Source of the DNA: Catellatospora sp. IY07-71
Lineage (GTDB): Bacteria; Actinomycetota; Actinomycetes; Mycobacteriales; Micromonosporaceae
Length of the DNA stretch: 64,000 bases
NCBI RefSeq assembly: GCF_018326265.1
Contig: NZ_AP023360.1
Coordinates: 7,189,001 to 7,253,000 of the forward strand
Direction of reading: 5' to 3'
Shown: in pieces, positions 7,933 to 15,364 of the stretch
How the letters are laid out: each line of letters opens with the position of its first letter
Numbering within the stretch: the first letter of the stretch is position 1
Made by a program: the position numbers and the translations under genes
The notes under the pieces: generated by a model
Database searches by the model: none
What the model saw: only the letters and a program-made list of their open reading frames with translations
What the model was told of the DNA's origin: nothing

Positions 7933-9348
7933 GTGTCCGTCCCCGCAACCGGTGCCGCGAAACCCGGATCGCCCCCTGCCGCCCCACCGGCCGCCCCGAC
8001 CGGACCGGCTGCGCCGCGGCCGCTCGGCGGGTTCGCGGCCGGGATCGCGCTGGTCCTGCTCGCCGTGCTCGTCGGCGTGGTCGCCGAACGTGCGAGCGGC
8101 GGCTCTTCGAGCCCGGTGCCCGCGGCCGCCGCCACGGCCGCGCCGACCGGGCACACGACCACGGTGTCCGTGACCACCGAGGGCATGCGCTTCCAGCCTT
8201 CGCAGATCACCGTCCCGGCCGGCGATCGGCTGATCATCGAACTGAGCAACCACGACACCCGCCGCCACGACCTCGTCCTGGCCACCGGCGCCAAGAGCGG
8301 CGCGGTCGGCGCGGGCGACACGGTCCGCTTCGACGCCGGCGTGATCTCCGGGCCGGTGTCCGGCTGGTGCTCGCTGCCCGGACACCGGCAGGCCGGGATG
8401 ACGCTGTCCATCAGCACCGGCACCCACCCCGGTGGACACGCGGCCCCCTCCCCCGCCGCTGGCACGCAGGCGGCGCAGATCGACTTCATGGCCGCGCCCG
8501 GGCCCGGATTCCAGGCGCACGACGCCACGGCGCCCGTGCCGCCGACCGGGCGGGTGCACCGGCTGGACCTGCGGGTGCAGGAGGTGCAGCGCGAGGTCGC
8601 GCCCGGCGTACGGCAGCAGTTGTGGACGTTCAACGGGACCGCGCCCGGGCCGGTGCTGCGGGGCCGGGTCGGTGACACCTTCGAGATCACGCTGAGCAAC
8701 GACGGCAGCGTCGACCACGGCGTCGACTTCCACGCCGGAGCCCTCGCCCCGGACGGCCCGATGCGGCCGATCGAACCCGGCGAGCGGCTGACCTACCGGT
8801 TCACCGCCACCAAGGCCGGCATCTGGATGTACCACTGCTCGACGATGCCGATGCTGCTGCACATCGGCAACGGCATGTACGGCGCCGTCATCATCGACCC
8901 GCCCGGCCTGGCCCCGGTGGACCGGGAGTACGTCCTGGTGCAGTCCGAGCTCTACCTCGGCCCTCCGGACGAGCCCGGCGACCTGGCCAAGATGCAGGCC
9001 GAACGCCCCGATGCGGTGGTGTTCAACGGCCATGCCACCCAGTACGCCCACCACGCGCTCACCGCCCGCGCCGGGGAGCGGGTGCGTTTCTGGGTGCTCG
9101 ACGCCGGACCCAGCCGCAGCTCGTCGTTCCACGTCGTCGGCGGCATGTTCGACACCGTCTACGCCGAGGGCCGCTGGCTGCTGCGCCCGGCCGACCCGGG
9201 CGGGGCGCAGGTGCTGCAGCTGCACCCGGCCGGGGGCGGGTTCGTGGAGACGGTGCTGCCGGAGGCCGGGCACTACCCGTTCGTCAGCCACGCCATGGTC
9301 GACGCCGAACGCGGCGCCCGCGGCGTCATCGAGGTGAGCGCGCGTTGA
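7933..9348 (+). CDS. nirK: Copper-containing nitrite reductase with N-terminal cupredoxin domain
   Basis: A 471-residue exported protein, anchored by a helix at about 32-52. An extra blue-copper domain (about 75-162) shows His112, Cys146, His151 and Met156. The two-domain NirK core follows with all expected ligands: His262/Asp265/His267 in DHGVDFHAG, His301-Cys302, His310 and Met315, His400 in SSFHVVGG and His453 in FVSHAMV. Type 1 and type 2 copper sites and the catalytic Asp and His are therefore intact, so nitrite reduction to NO is predicted. The start is GTG with GGAGG seven bases upstream. It is the last gene of the operon starting at 4804. A homologous fused protein lies at 15365-17932. 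Confidence 0.88.
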   Translation: MSVPATGAAKPGSPPAAPPAAPTGPAAPRPLGGFAAGIALVLLAVLVGVVAERASGGSSSPVPAAAATAAPTGHTTTVSVTTEGMRFQPSQITVPAGDRLIIELSNHDTRRHDLVLATGAKSGAVGAGDTVRFDAGVISGPVSGWCSLPGHRQAGMTLSISTGTHPGGHAAPSPAAGTQAAQIDFMAAPGPGFQAHDATAPVPPTGRVHRLDLRVQEVQREVAPGVRQQLWTFNGTAPGPVLRGRVGDTFEITLSNDGSVDHGVDFHAGALAPDGPMRPIEPGERLTYRFTATKAGIWMYHCSTMPMLLHIGNGMYGAVIIDPPGLAPVDREYVLVQSELYLGPPDEPGDLAKMQAERPDAVVFNGHATQYAHHALTARAGERVRFWVLDAGPSRSSSFHVVGGMFDTVYAEGRWLLRPADPGGAQVLQLHPAGGGFVETVLPEAGHYPFVSHAMVDAERGARGVIEVSAR

Positions 9349-9681
9349 CATCTCCCCAGCTGGAGCAGGGGGATTCGACCCTCGCGGTTCGAACTTTCTG
9401 CTTCGCAGCCCGTTGCCGACCTGGGTTACCAGCAAGGAGCGGTGTACCGCCCATCGGTCTTACACAGGCTCCACAGACCTGACTTCCCGCCAGCCCGGCG
9501 GTAGGCCCGGCCGACTTGGTTTTCGCCGGCCAGGCTGCAACAAATTAGCACACCTGTTCACTTCCGCGACACCGGCGGGTGCCGGATTCGCCTTGACGGC
9601 GAACCGGCTTCTCCTGCCCTGCTCCCCAGGCGTTCCGTTTCCTCTCCGGCCTGAAGGCCGGAATATCCACGGAGGCATCCG
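9346..9681 (+). other. Non-coding element resembling IS200/IS605 (TnpB-type) ends or an omega-like RNA
   Basis: The 333 bp between nirK and ywiC hold no convincing gene. The sequence opens with TTGACATCTCCCC and a pairing GGGGGATTC, the arrangement I recall from ends of actinobacterial TnpB-type elements. It closes with the perfect hairpin TCCGGCCTGAAGGCCGGA (9645-9662, TGAA loop), then ATATCCACGGAGG. A segment GGTCTTACACAGGCTCCACA in the middle also resembles non-coding RNA of such elements. No transposase is present. The terminal GGAGG is the ribosome-binding site of ywiC. The classification rests on memory of similar sequences and needs a covariance or BLASTN search. Confidence 0.45.
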
Positions 9682-10443
9682 ATGACCGTGGCCGCTCCCC
9701 TCGACCGGCCGCCGGGGCGCGTCCGGCGGTCCGGCAGCGCGCGGCGGTTCGTGCCGCCGCAACACGGCGCCTGGGCGATGCTGCTCGTGCCGTACCTGGC
9801 CGGGCTGCTCGTGGCGGGCTTCCGCTGGCTGGACCTGCCGCTGCTCGGCGCCTGGGTGTCCGGTTACCTGCTGTCCTACTTCGCCCTGCAGGCGGTCAAG
9901 ACCGGCCGGCTACGCAGGTTCGGCCCGCAGCTGGCGCTGTACGGGCCAATCACCGCCGTGCTCGCCGCGCCGGTGGTGGTCCTGCGACCGGCTGTGCTGC
10001 TCTTCGCACCCGCGTACGCGGCGCTGCTCGGGGTCAACGTCTGGTACGCCCGCCGCCGCCGGGAACGGGCGCTGCTCAACGATCTCGCCTCGGTGGCGCA
10101 GAGCTGCCTGATGGTGTTCGTCGTCGCGGCCGTGGCCCAGGTGCCGCCCGGCCGGGTGCTCGCGCCGTTCGTCATCGTGCTGCTCTACTTCACCGGCACG
10201 GTGCTCTACGTGAAGACGATGATCCGCGAGCGGGGCAGCGTGGCGTACCTGCGCGCCTCAGTCGGCTTCCACGCCTCGGCGCTGATCGCCGCGGCCGCGC
10301 TGGGCCCGGTCGCGGCCGCGGTGTTCGCCGTGCTGCTCGCCCGCGCCTGGGCACTGCCCCGGCACCGGCTCACGCCCAAGCAGGTCGGTCTCGCCGAGAT
10401 CGCGGCCAGCGCCCTGGTGCTGGCCGCCGCCGCACTGTCCTGA
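9682..10443 (+). CDS. YwiC-like membrane protein
   Basis: A 253-residue integral membrane protein with about seven or eight helices. The N-terminal signature PPQHGAWAMLLVPYLAGLL is diagnostic of the YwiC-like family, whose genes often lie beside nitrate-respiration genes (as in Bacillus subtilis). LPRHRLTPKQVGLAEI near the C-terminus is also family-typical. The function is unknown. The start ATG has ACGGAGG seven bases upstream; this site belongs to the right end of the preceding non-coding element. A DosR-like box 61 bp downstream belongs to the following operon. Confidence 0.85.
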   Translation: MTVAAPLDRPPGRVRRSGSARRFVPPQHGAWAMLLVPYLAGLLVAGFRWLDLPLLGAWVSGYLLSYFALQAVKTGRLRRFGPQLALYGPITAVLAAPVVVLRPAVLLFAPAYAALLGVNVWYARRRRERALLNDLASVAQSCLMVFVVAAVAQVPPGRVLAPFVIVLLYFTGTVLYVKTMIRERGSVAYLRASVGFHASALIAAAALGPVAAAVFAVLLARAWALPRHRLTPKQVGLAEIAASALVLAAAALS

Positions 10444-10503
10444 GCCGACCGGATTCCACTCCGTCCCCGACCAGGGGCGCTGCCGCACAACGCATTTTCG
10501 CGG

Positions 10504-10517
10504 GGGACCTTGGTCCC
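10504..10517 (+). promoter_or_regulatory. DosR/DevR-like palindrome upstream of the radical SAM operon
   Basis: GGGACCTTGGTCCC has perfectly complementary GGGACC/GGTCCC arms around TT and matches the DosR box core. It lies about 82 bp upstream of the small ORF at 10600, a normal distance for activation. Confidence 0.6.
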
Positions 10518-10599
10518 GTCCGGCGGTGAGTATCGGCCCTGCCACAGGTCGCTGTACGGCCCCAGGATCGCTCACATCGAGCCAGAGAGGGGCTGGGCC

Positions 10600-10683
10600 A
10601 TGTGCTACCACGAGACGCTCACCGACGGCCGCCGCGCGCAGCGGACGGGCCGGCGGGCGGGTGCGCACGGTGGACCCGCATGA
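10600..10683 (+). CDS. 27-residue small protein translationally coupled to a radical SAM enzyme
   Basis: ATG 10600 is preceded by GAGAGGGG at a good distance and encodes 27 residues beginning MCYHETLTDGRRAQRTGRRA and ending GGPA. Its stop overlaps the ATG of the radical SAM gene (ATGA). Coupling to a SPASM-type maturase makes a RiPP precursor possible. The alternative is a leader peptide that controls translation of the operon. The single Cys, Tyr and His near the N-terminus are notable. I do not recognise a family. Confidence 0.5.
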   Translation: MCYHETLTDGRRAQRTGRRAGAHGGPA

Positions 10684-11954
10684 CCGGCGGCAGCGCTGCG
10701 CGGCCCGGCCTGCGAGCGCCCCGCCAGGACGTCGCCGAGCGGCCGTTCATCGTCATCTGGGAGGCGACTCAGGCGTGCCCGCTGGCCTGCCGCCACTGCC
10801 GCGCCACCGCCCGCCCGGCACGTGATCCCGGTGAGCTCACCACCGGCGAGGCCGTGGATCTCATGGCTCAGGTGGCCGCGTTCGGCCGCCCCGCGCCGCT
10901 GTTCGTCATCACGGGCGGCGACCCGTTCCAGCGCCCGGACCTGTACGACCTCGTGCGGCAGGGCACCGACCTGGGCCTGGCGGTGTCGGTGTCGCCCTCG
11001 GGCACGCCGACGCTGACCCGCGAGGCGATCGGGCGGCTGCGCGACGCCGGAGCCCGTGCGATCTCGCTGAGCCTCGACGCGGCGGACGCCGGCGCGCACG
11101 ACGGGTTCCGCGGCGTGGCGGGTGTGCACCGCTGGACGGTCGACGCCTGGCACGCCGCGCTCGACGCCGGGCTCAAGGTCCAGATCAACACCACCGTCAC
11201 CCGCGACACCGTGCTGGACCTGGCCGGGATCGCCGCCCGCGTCCGCGACTACGGCGCCATGCTGTGGAGCGTCTTCTTCCTGGTGCCCACCGGCCGGGGC
11301 CGCGCGCTGTCCGGGCTCGATGCCGCGCAGACCGAGGACGTGCTGCACGCGCTGTACGACCTGGGCGAGCACGTGCCCGTGAAGACGACCGAGGCGCACC
11401 ACTTCCGCCGGGTCTGCCTGCAGCGGGCCGCGCTGGAGGCGCGCGGGCTCGACCCCCGGCGCGTGCTGGGCCTCGGCCCCCTGTACGACCGGCTGCGCGC
11501 CGGTTTCGACGAGCGTGGCCTGAGCGGGCGCCCACGCCGGGCCCGCCGTCCTCCGCTGCGCGTCAGCGCCGGCAACGGCTTCGTGTTCGTGTCCCACCGC
11601 GGGGACGTGCACCCCAGCGGATTCCTCCCGCTGGGCGCGGGCAACGTCCGGCACGAGCGCCTGGCCGACGTCTATCGCGGCTCGGTGCTGTTCCGGGCAC
11701 TGCGCGACGTCGACCAGCTCGGCGGCCGCTGCGGCCGCTGCGAGTTCCGCACGGTCTGCGGCGGCTCCCGCGCCCGCGCCTACGCGACCACCGGCGACGT
11801 GTACGCCGAGGAGCCGGCCTGCGCCTATCAGCCGGGCTCGTTCGCGCTCGCGCTGGCCGCCGGCGATCGCCCGGCCGGGATTCATCCGCCCGCAGACGAC
11901 TTGTCCGCACCGCGAGCCGTGATGGACGGCCACGACAGCGAGGAGAACCACTGA
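10680..11954 (+). CDS. Radical SAM/SPASM protein (TIGR04053-like, related to NirJ/AhbD)
   Basis: A 424-residue cytosolic enzyme. The radical SAM cluster motif is Cys33-x3-Cys37-x2-Cys40 in ATQACPLACRHCRATA, followed by the GGDPF motif (ITGGDPFQRPDL) that contacts SAM. The C-terminal SPASM-like region has Cys in GGRCGRCEFRTVCGGSRARA and EEPACAYQ. This architecture is that of the TIGR04053 group, relatives of heme-modifying NirJ/AhbD and of peptide maturases; the substrate is unknown. ATG 10680 overlaps the small ORF stop; an upstream in-frame start at 10602 would conflict with that gene and looks non-coding. It is followed by the DsbA-like gene with TGATG overlap. Confidence 0.85.
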   Translation: MTGGSAARPGLRAPRQDVAERPFIVIWEATQACPLACRHCRATARPARDPGELTTGEAVDLMAQVAAFGRPAPLFVITGGDPFQRPDLYDLVRQGTDLGLAVSVSPSGTPTLTREAIGRLRDAGARAISLSLDAADAGAHDGFRGVAGVHRWTVDAWHAALDAGLKVQINTTVTRDTVLDLAGIAARVRDYGAMLWSVFFLVPTGRGRALSGLDAAQTEDVLHALYDLGEHVPVKTTEAHHFRRVCLQRAALEARGLDPRRVLGLGPLYDRLRAGFDERGLSGRPRRARRPPLRVSAGNGFVFVSHRGDVHPSGFLPLGAGNVRHERLADVYRGSVLFRALRDVDQLGGRCGRCEFRTVCGGSRARAYATTGDVYAEEPACAYQPGSFALALAAGDRPAGIHPPADDLSAPRAVMDGHDSEENH

Positions 11955-12667
11955 TGAGTACGCGAGTCGGGCGCAAGCAGGCCGCCCGGGTGGTCCGTGA
12001 GCAGCTCGCGCTGGAGCGCCGGCGGCGGCGCACGGCGGTGACCTCGGCCGTGGCGGCCGTGGCGCTGCTCGTCGCGGGGATCGTCGGCTACGGCGTGTAC
12101 CGCTCGCAGCAACCGGTCGCGGGCTTCGCCGTGCCGGCGTCGGCCACCGACGACCGTGCGGGGGTGCGCGTGGGCGACGGCCCGGTGACGGTCGAGGTGT
12201 ACCTGGACTACCTGTGCCCTGCCTGCCGGCAGTTCGAGGAGCAGGCCGGCGCGACCATCGAGCGGCTGCTCGCCGAGCGGCGCATCACCATGGTGTACCA
12301 CCCGGTCGCCATCCTCGACCGGTACTCCACCAACGACTACTCGTCCCGGTCCGCGGCGGGGGCAGGCTGCGCCGCCGACGCCGGCCGGCTCGTCCAGTAC
12401 ACCAGTGCCCTCTATGCCGACCAGCCCGCCGAAGGCGGGCCCGGCCACACCGACGACCGGCTGGTCGAGCTCGCGGCCACCGCCGGCCTGTCCGATCACA
12501 CGTTCGGCCCGTGCCTGCGCGAGGGCCGATACGCCGACTGGGTCACCCATGTCACCGACGGGATGAGCCGGCGCGGCGTCAACGGCACCCCCACGGTGTT
12601 CGTCGGCGGCCGGAAGCTGGCCAACCCCACCGCCGAGAACCTGGCCGCGGCGGTCGAGCAGGCGTAG
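11954..12667 (+). CDS. Membrane-anchored DsbA-like thioredoxin-fold protein
   Basis: A 237-residue protein with a charged N-terminus, one membrane helix (about 28-50) and an extracytoplasmic thioredoxin-4/DsbA-like domain. The active site is Cys88-Pro-Ala-Cys91 ([14 protein letters not shown]), and [10 protein letters not shown] holds the cis-proline. Two further Cys ([17 protein letters not shown]) could form a second disulfide. It probably introduces or shuffles disulfides outside the membrane. It overlaps the radical SAM stop by one base with GAGGAG upstream, so it belongs to the same operon, followed by cysteine biosynthesis genes. Confidence 0.88.
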   Translation: MSTRVGRKQAARVVREQLALERRRRRTAVTSAVAAVALLVAGIVGYGVYRSQQPVAGFAVPASATDDRAGVRVGDGPVTVEVYLDYLCPACRQFEEQAGATIERLLAERRITMVYHPVAILDRYSTNDYSSRSAAGAGCAADAGRLVQYTSALYADQPAEGGPGHTDDRLVELAATAGLSDHTFGPCLREGRYADWVTHVTDGMSRRGVNGTPTVFVGGRKLANPTAENLAAAVEQA

Positions 12668-12693
12668 CCGGCCGGACCTGCGGAGGAATCGAC

Positions 12694-13326
12694 ATGTTCG
12701 ACGATGTGCGCGCGGCGTGCCGCCGCGACCCGGCGCTCTACGGCATCCGGACGGCGGAGGTGCTGCTGTATCCGGGGCTGTGGGCGCTGTGGGCGCACCG
12801 GCTGGCGCACCTGCTGCACCGCGGCCGCGTCCCGCTGGTCCCGAGGATGATCTCGCAGCTGGCCCGCTGGGCCACCGGAGTCGAGATCCATCCTGGCGCC
12901 CGCATCGGCCGGCGGCTGTTCATAGACCACGGTGACGGCGTCGTCATCGGCGAGACCGCCCGCGTCGGCGACGACGTCACGATGTACCACCGGGTCACGC
13001 TGGGCGGCCGTGGCTGGTGGGTCGACGGCAAGGCCGCCCGCCGCCATCCGAGCGTCGGCGACCGGGTGGTGCTCGGCGTCGGCGTCACCCTGCTGGGGCC
13101 GATCCACGTGGGCGACGACGCCCGGATCGGCGCGCACAGCCTGGTGCTGGCCGACGTGCCGGCCGGAGCCCGGATGCGGGCGCCGGCCGCGGTTCTCGCC
13201 CGGCCCGGCACCGGGCCGGCTCTCCCGGACCTCAGCGAACCGACAGGAGCACTGGATGATCTACCAGAACGTGACCGAGATGATCGGCCGCACCCCGCTG
13301 ATGAGGCTGCGGCGCTTCGCCGGTGA
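12694..13326 (+). CDS. cysE: Serine O-acetyltransferase
   Basis: A 210-residue left-handed beta-helix acetyltransferase that makes O-acetylserine from serine and acetyl-CoA. Family motifs are [40 protein letters not shown] and TLGGRG; hexapeptide repeats run from about 65 to 165. ATG 12694 has CGGAGGA eight bases upstream. The last 23 codons overlap cysK by 71 bp, an unusually long overlap; the tail ([20 protein letters not shown]) is charged and may be read-through sequence of little function. With cysK it forms a complete serine-to-cysteine route. Confidence 0.92.
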   Translation: MFDDVRAACRRDPALYGIRTAEVLLYPGLWALWAHRLAHLLHRGRVPLVPRMISQLARWATGVEIHPGARIGRRLFIDHGDGVVIGETARVGDDVTMYHRVTLGGRGWWVDGKAARRHPSVGDRVVLGVGVTLLGPIHVGDDARIGAHSLVLADVPAGARMRAPAAVLARPGTGPALPDLSEPTGALDDLPERDRDDRPHPADEAAALRR

Positions 13327-14245
13327 CACCCCCGGCCGCCTGGTGGCCAAACTGGAATCGGCCAACCCGGGCGGCAGCGTCAAGGACCGCATCGCGCTGG
13401 CCATGATCGAGGCCGCCGCAGAGTCCGGCGAGCTGGCGCCCGGGGCCTGGATCGTGGAGGCGACCAGCGGGAACACCGGCATCGGCCTGGCCATGGCCGC
13501 GGCCGCGCTGGGGTATCGGCTGACGCTGACCATGCCGGAGAGCATGAGCGTGGAGCGTCGCGCGCTGCTCGCCGCGTACGGCGCGGAGGTGGTCCTCACC
13601 CCCGCCGGGGAGGGCATGGCAGGTGCCGTACGCCGGGCGCGCGAGATCGCCGAGCGGGAGGGCGCCTTCCTGGCCCGCCAGTTCGACAACCGGGCCAACC
13701 CGGAGGTGCACTACCGCACCACCGCCAGGGAGATCTGGCGCGACACCGACGGAGACGTCGATGTGCTGGTGGCCGGTGTGGGCACCGGCGGCACCATCAC
13801 GGGCGTGGGCCGGCTGCTCAAGGAGAGGCGTCCGGCCACCCGGGTGATCGCGGTCGAACCCGCCGAGTCGCCCGTGCTCTCGGGCGGCCCGCCCGGCCCG
13901 CACGGCATCCAGGGCATCGGCGCCGGTTTCGTGCCGGCCGTGCTCGACACCGCCGTCATCGACGAGATCGTTCGCGTGGACGTCGAACAGGCCCGTGCCG
14001 CCGCGCGCCGGCTGGCCCACACCGAGGGAGTGCTGGCCGGGATCTCGGGTGGCGCCGCGCTGCACGCGGCCCTGGCCGTGGCCGGTAGGGCCGAGCATCG
14101 CGGCGCCACGATCGTCGTGATCCTGCCCGACACCGGCGAGCGGTATCTCAGCACGCCGCTCTTCTCGGCGGACGGCGGCGAGCAGCACCGGCATCAGGAC
14201 GGCCACACTTCACGGCTGCCGGTGGCTTCACCAGCCGGGTCGTGA
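13256..14245 (+). CDS. cysK: Cysteine synthase (O-acetylserine sulfhydrylase)
   Basis: A 329-residue PLP enzyme that makes cysteine from O-acetylserine and sulfide. The PLP lysine is Lys43 in [12 protein letters not shown]; the substrate loop TSGNTGIG and the phosphate loop [10 protein letters not shown] are present, as is the C-terminal GISGGAA motif. The family is usually 305-325 residues; the His-rich tail ([14 protein letters not shown]) is extra. ATG 13256 with ACAGGAG upstream lies within cysE, so the genes are coupled. It ends the five-gene operon from 10600, with a hairpin terminator two bases downstream. Confidence 0.95.
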   Translation: MIYQNVTEMIGRTPLMRLRRFAGDTPGRLVAKLESANPGGSVKDRIALAMIEAAAESGELAPGAWIVEATSGNTGIGLAMAAAALGYRLTLTMPESMSVERRALLAAYGAEVVLTPAGEGMAGAVRRAREIAEREGAFLARQFDNRANPEVHYRTTAREIWRDTDGDVDVLVAGVGTGGTITGVGRLLKERRPATRVIAVEPAESPVLSGGPPGPHGIQGIGAGFVPAVLDTAVIDEIVRVDVEQARAAARRLAHTEGVLAGISGGAALHAALAVAGRAEHRGATIVVILPDTGERYLSTPLFSADGGEQHRHQDGHTSRLPVASPAGS

Positions 14246-14246
14246 C

Positions 14247-14282
14247 GACCAGGGGGTACGGCGCTGCGCCGTACCCCTGGTC
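14247..14282. terminator. Bidirectional terminator between cysK and the MauE/DoxX gene
   Basis: GACCAGGGG-(G)-TACGGCGC pairs with GCGCCGTACCCCTGGTC around a single T, leaving one bulged G. The hairpin sits between two convergent genes. Confidence 0.75.
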
Positions 14283-14303
14283 ATGTCTGCGAAGCCGGTG
14301 AGA

Positions 14304-14831
14304 CTAGCCCGTCTCGGCGTCCGACGCGGGGCGCGCCGCGGTCGGCTCCGCCTCGGCAGCCGCCCGGGCAAGCCATCCATCGGCCGACACCGCCGTCCGT
14401 GGCCAGACGACCAGCACCGCTGCCGCGGCCAGCAGCAACCCGTCTCGGGCCAGCTCCCAGCCGTACTGCGGGCTCTGGCCGGCGGCGAGCGCTCCCCCGC
14501 CGCCGAAACAGCCGCAGTCGATGGACAGCCCGCGTGCCCAGGCCGAGATGATGCCCGCGGTGAATGCAGTCAACAGCAGCGTGGACACGGCCGCGGCGAA
14601 CCTGGTGGCCAGCCCCGCCAGGAGCAGGATGCCCACCGTGATCTCCAGGAACGGCAGGACCGCACCGGCCGCCTCCGCTGCCTCGTAAGGCATGAGCTGG
14701 TAGGCGCCGACGGCGCGCACCGAACCGGCCAGGTCGGTCACCTTCAGCGCCCCCGCGACGAGGAACACCGCTCCCAGCAGGAGCCGCAGGCCGGTGCCCG
14801 ACCAGGCTCGGATACGCCCACCGGCCTTCAC
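14304..14831 (-). CDS. MauE/DoxX family membrane protein
   Basis: A 175-residue protein with four membrane helices. LLLGAVFLVAGALKVTDLAG at the first helix and the Cys pair in SIDCGCFGGGGAL fit the MauE/DoxX family, membrane proteins tied to thiol-disulfide chemistry and maturation of exported proteins. GTG 14831 overlaps the stop of the hemerythrin gene (GTGA); an upstream GTG at 14840 is less likely. It is last in the minus-strand operon from 19408. Its substrate is unknown; the DsbA-like protein at 11954 is a candidate partner. Confidence 0.8.
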   Translation of the reverse strand: MKAGGRIRAWSGTGLRLLLGAVFLVAGALKVTDLAGSVRAVGAYQLMPYEAAEAAGAVLPFLEITVGILLLAGLATRFAAAVSTLLLTAFTAGIISAWARGLSIDCGCFGGGGALAAGQSPQYGWELARDGLLLAAAAVLVVWPRTAVSADGWLARAAAEAEPTAARPASDAETG

Positions 14832-15289
14832 CGCTGCCACCCCGGCGTGCCCCCGCTGCCCGCAGGTCGCCGGTCCAGCCGGTCCCACGCGGGGATCGGC
14901 AGCGCGATCACGGCGGCCGGGAACAGCCCGTGTTCCTCGTTGTCGATGTGCCGGCGCAGCCGCTGCAGCGCCCCGAGCACCGCCAGCCAGTCCGGGCCGG
15001 ACCGGTCCACGGTGTTCAGGACACCGTGGATGTCGTCGTGCTCGGCGCACAGCTGCTCCACCGCCCCGGCCAGGCTGCCCTCGGCGCGCAGTTCGGCGAA
15101 CAGGCCCTGTTCCTCGGCGGCGGTGTGCGGCTTGAGTAGCCCGAGCAGGGCGTCCAGCAGCGCCTGGGGGTCACCGGTGCCTTTGGTGATCGCGTCACGC
15201 AGCCGCCCGGCGGCTTCGGCTATCGCCTCATGTTCGGCGGTGAGCCGGCCGATGAGCGGGAACTCCCGGCACCCGCAGTAGTTGCACAC
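14828..15289 (-). CDS. Hemerythrin-like (HHE) protein
   Basis: A 153-residue protein. The start is GTG 15289 (MCNYCGCREFP). Iron ligands of the HHE fold are seen in TAEHEAI, LKPHTAAEEQGLF, EHDDIH and HIDNEEHGLFPA. A CxxCxC sequence at residues 2-7 may bind another metal; similar starts occur in actinobacterial HHE proteins. Likely roles are O2, NO or iron handling, consistent with the nitrite reductase gene 75 bp upstream. The gap has no clear promoter, so it is probably co-transcribed from the nitronate monooxygenase promoter. Confidence 0.87.
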   Translation of the reverse strand: MCNYCGCREFPLIGRLTAEHEAIAEAAGRLRDAITKGTGDPQALLDALLGLLKPHTAAEEQGLFAELRAEGSLAGAVEQLCAEHDDIHGVLNTVDRSGPDWLAVLGALQRLRRHIDNEEHGLFPAAVIALPIPAWDRLDRRPAGSGGTPGWQR

Positions 15290-15364
15290 GACGTCGGCTT
15301 CCTCTCTCGTGATGAACCGCTGCCCCGGCGTAGCCCGAGGCCGGCGGCGTACCGCTACCGGCGG

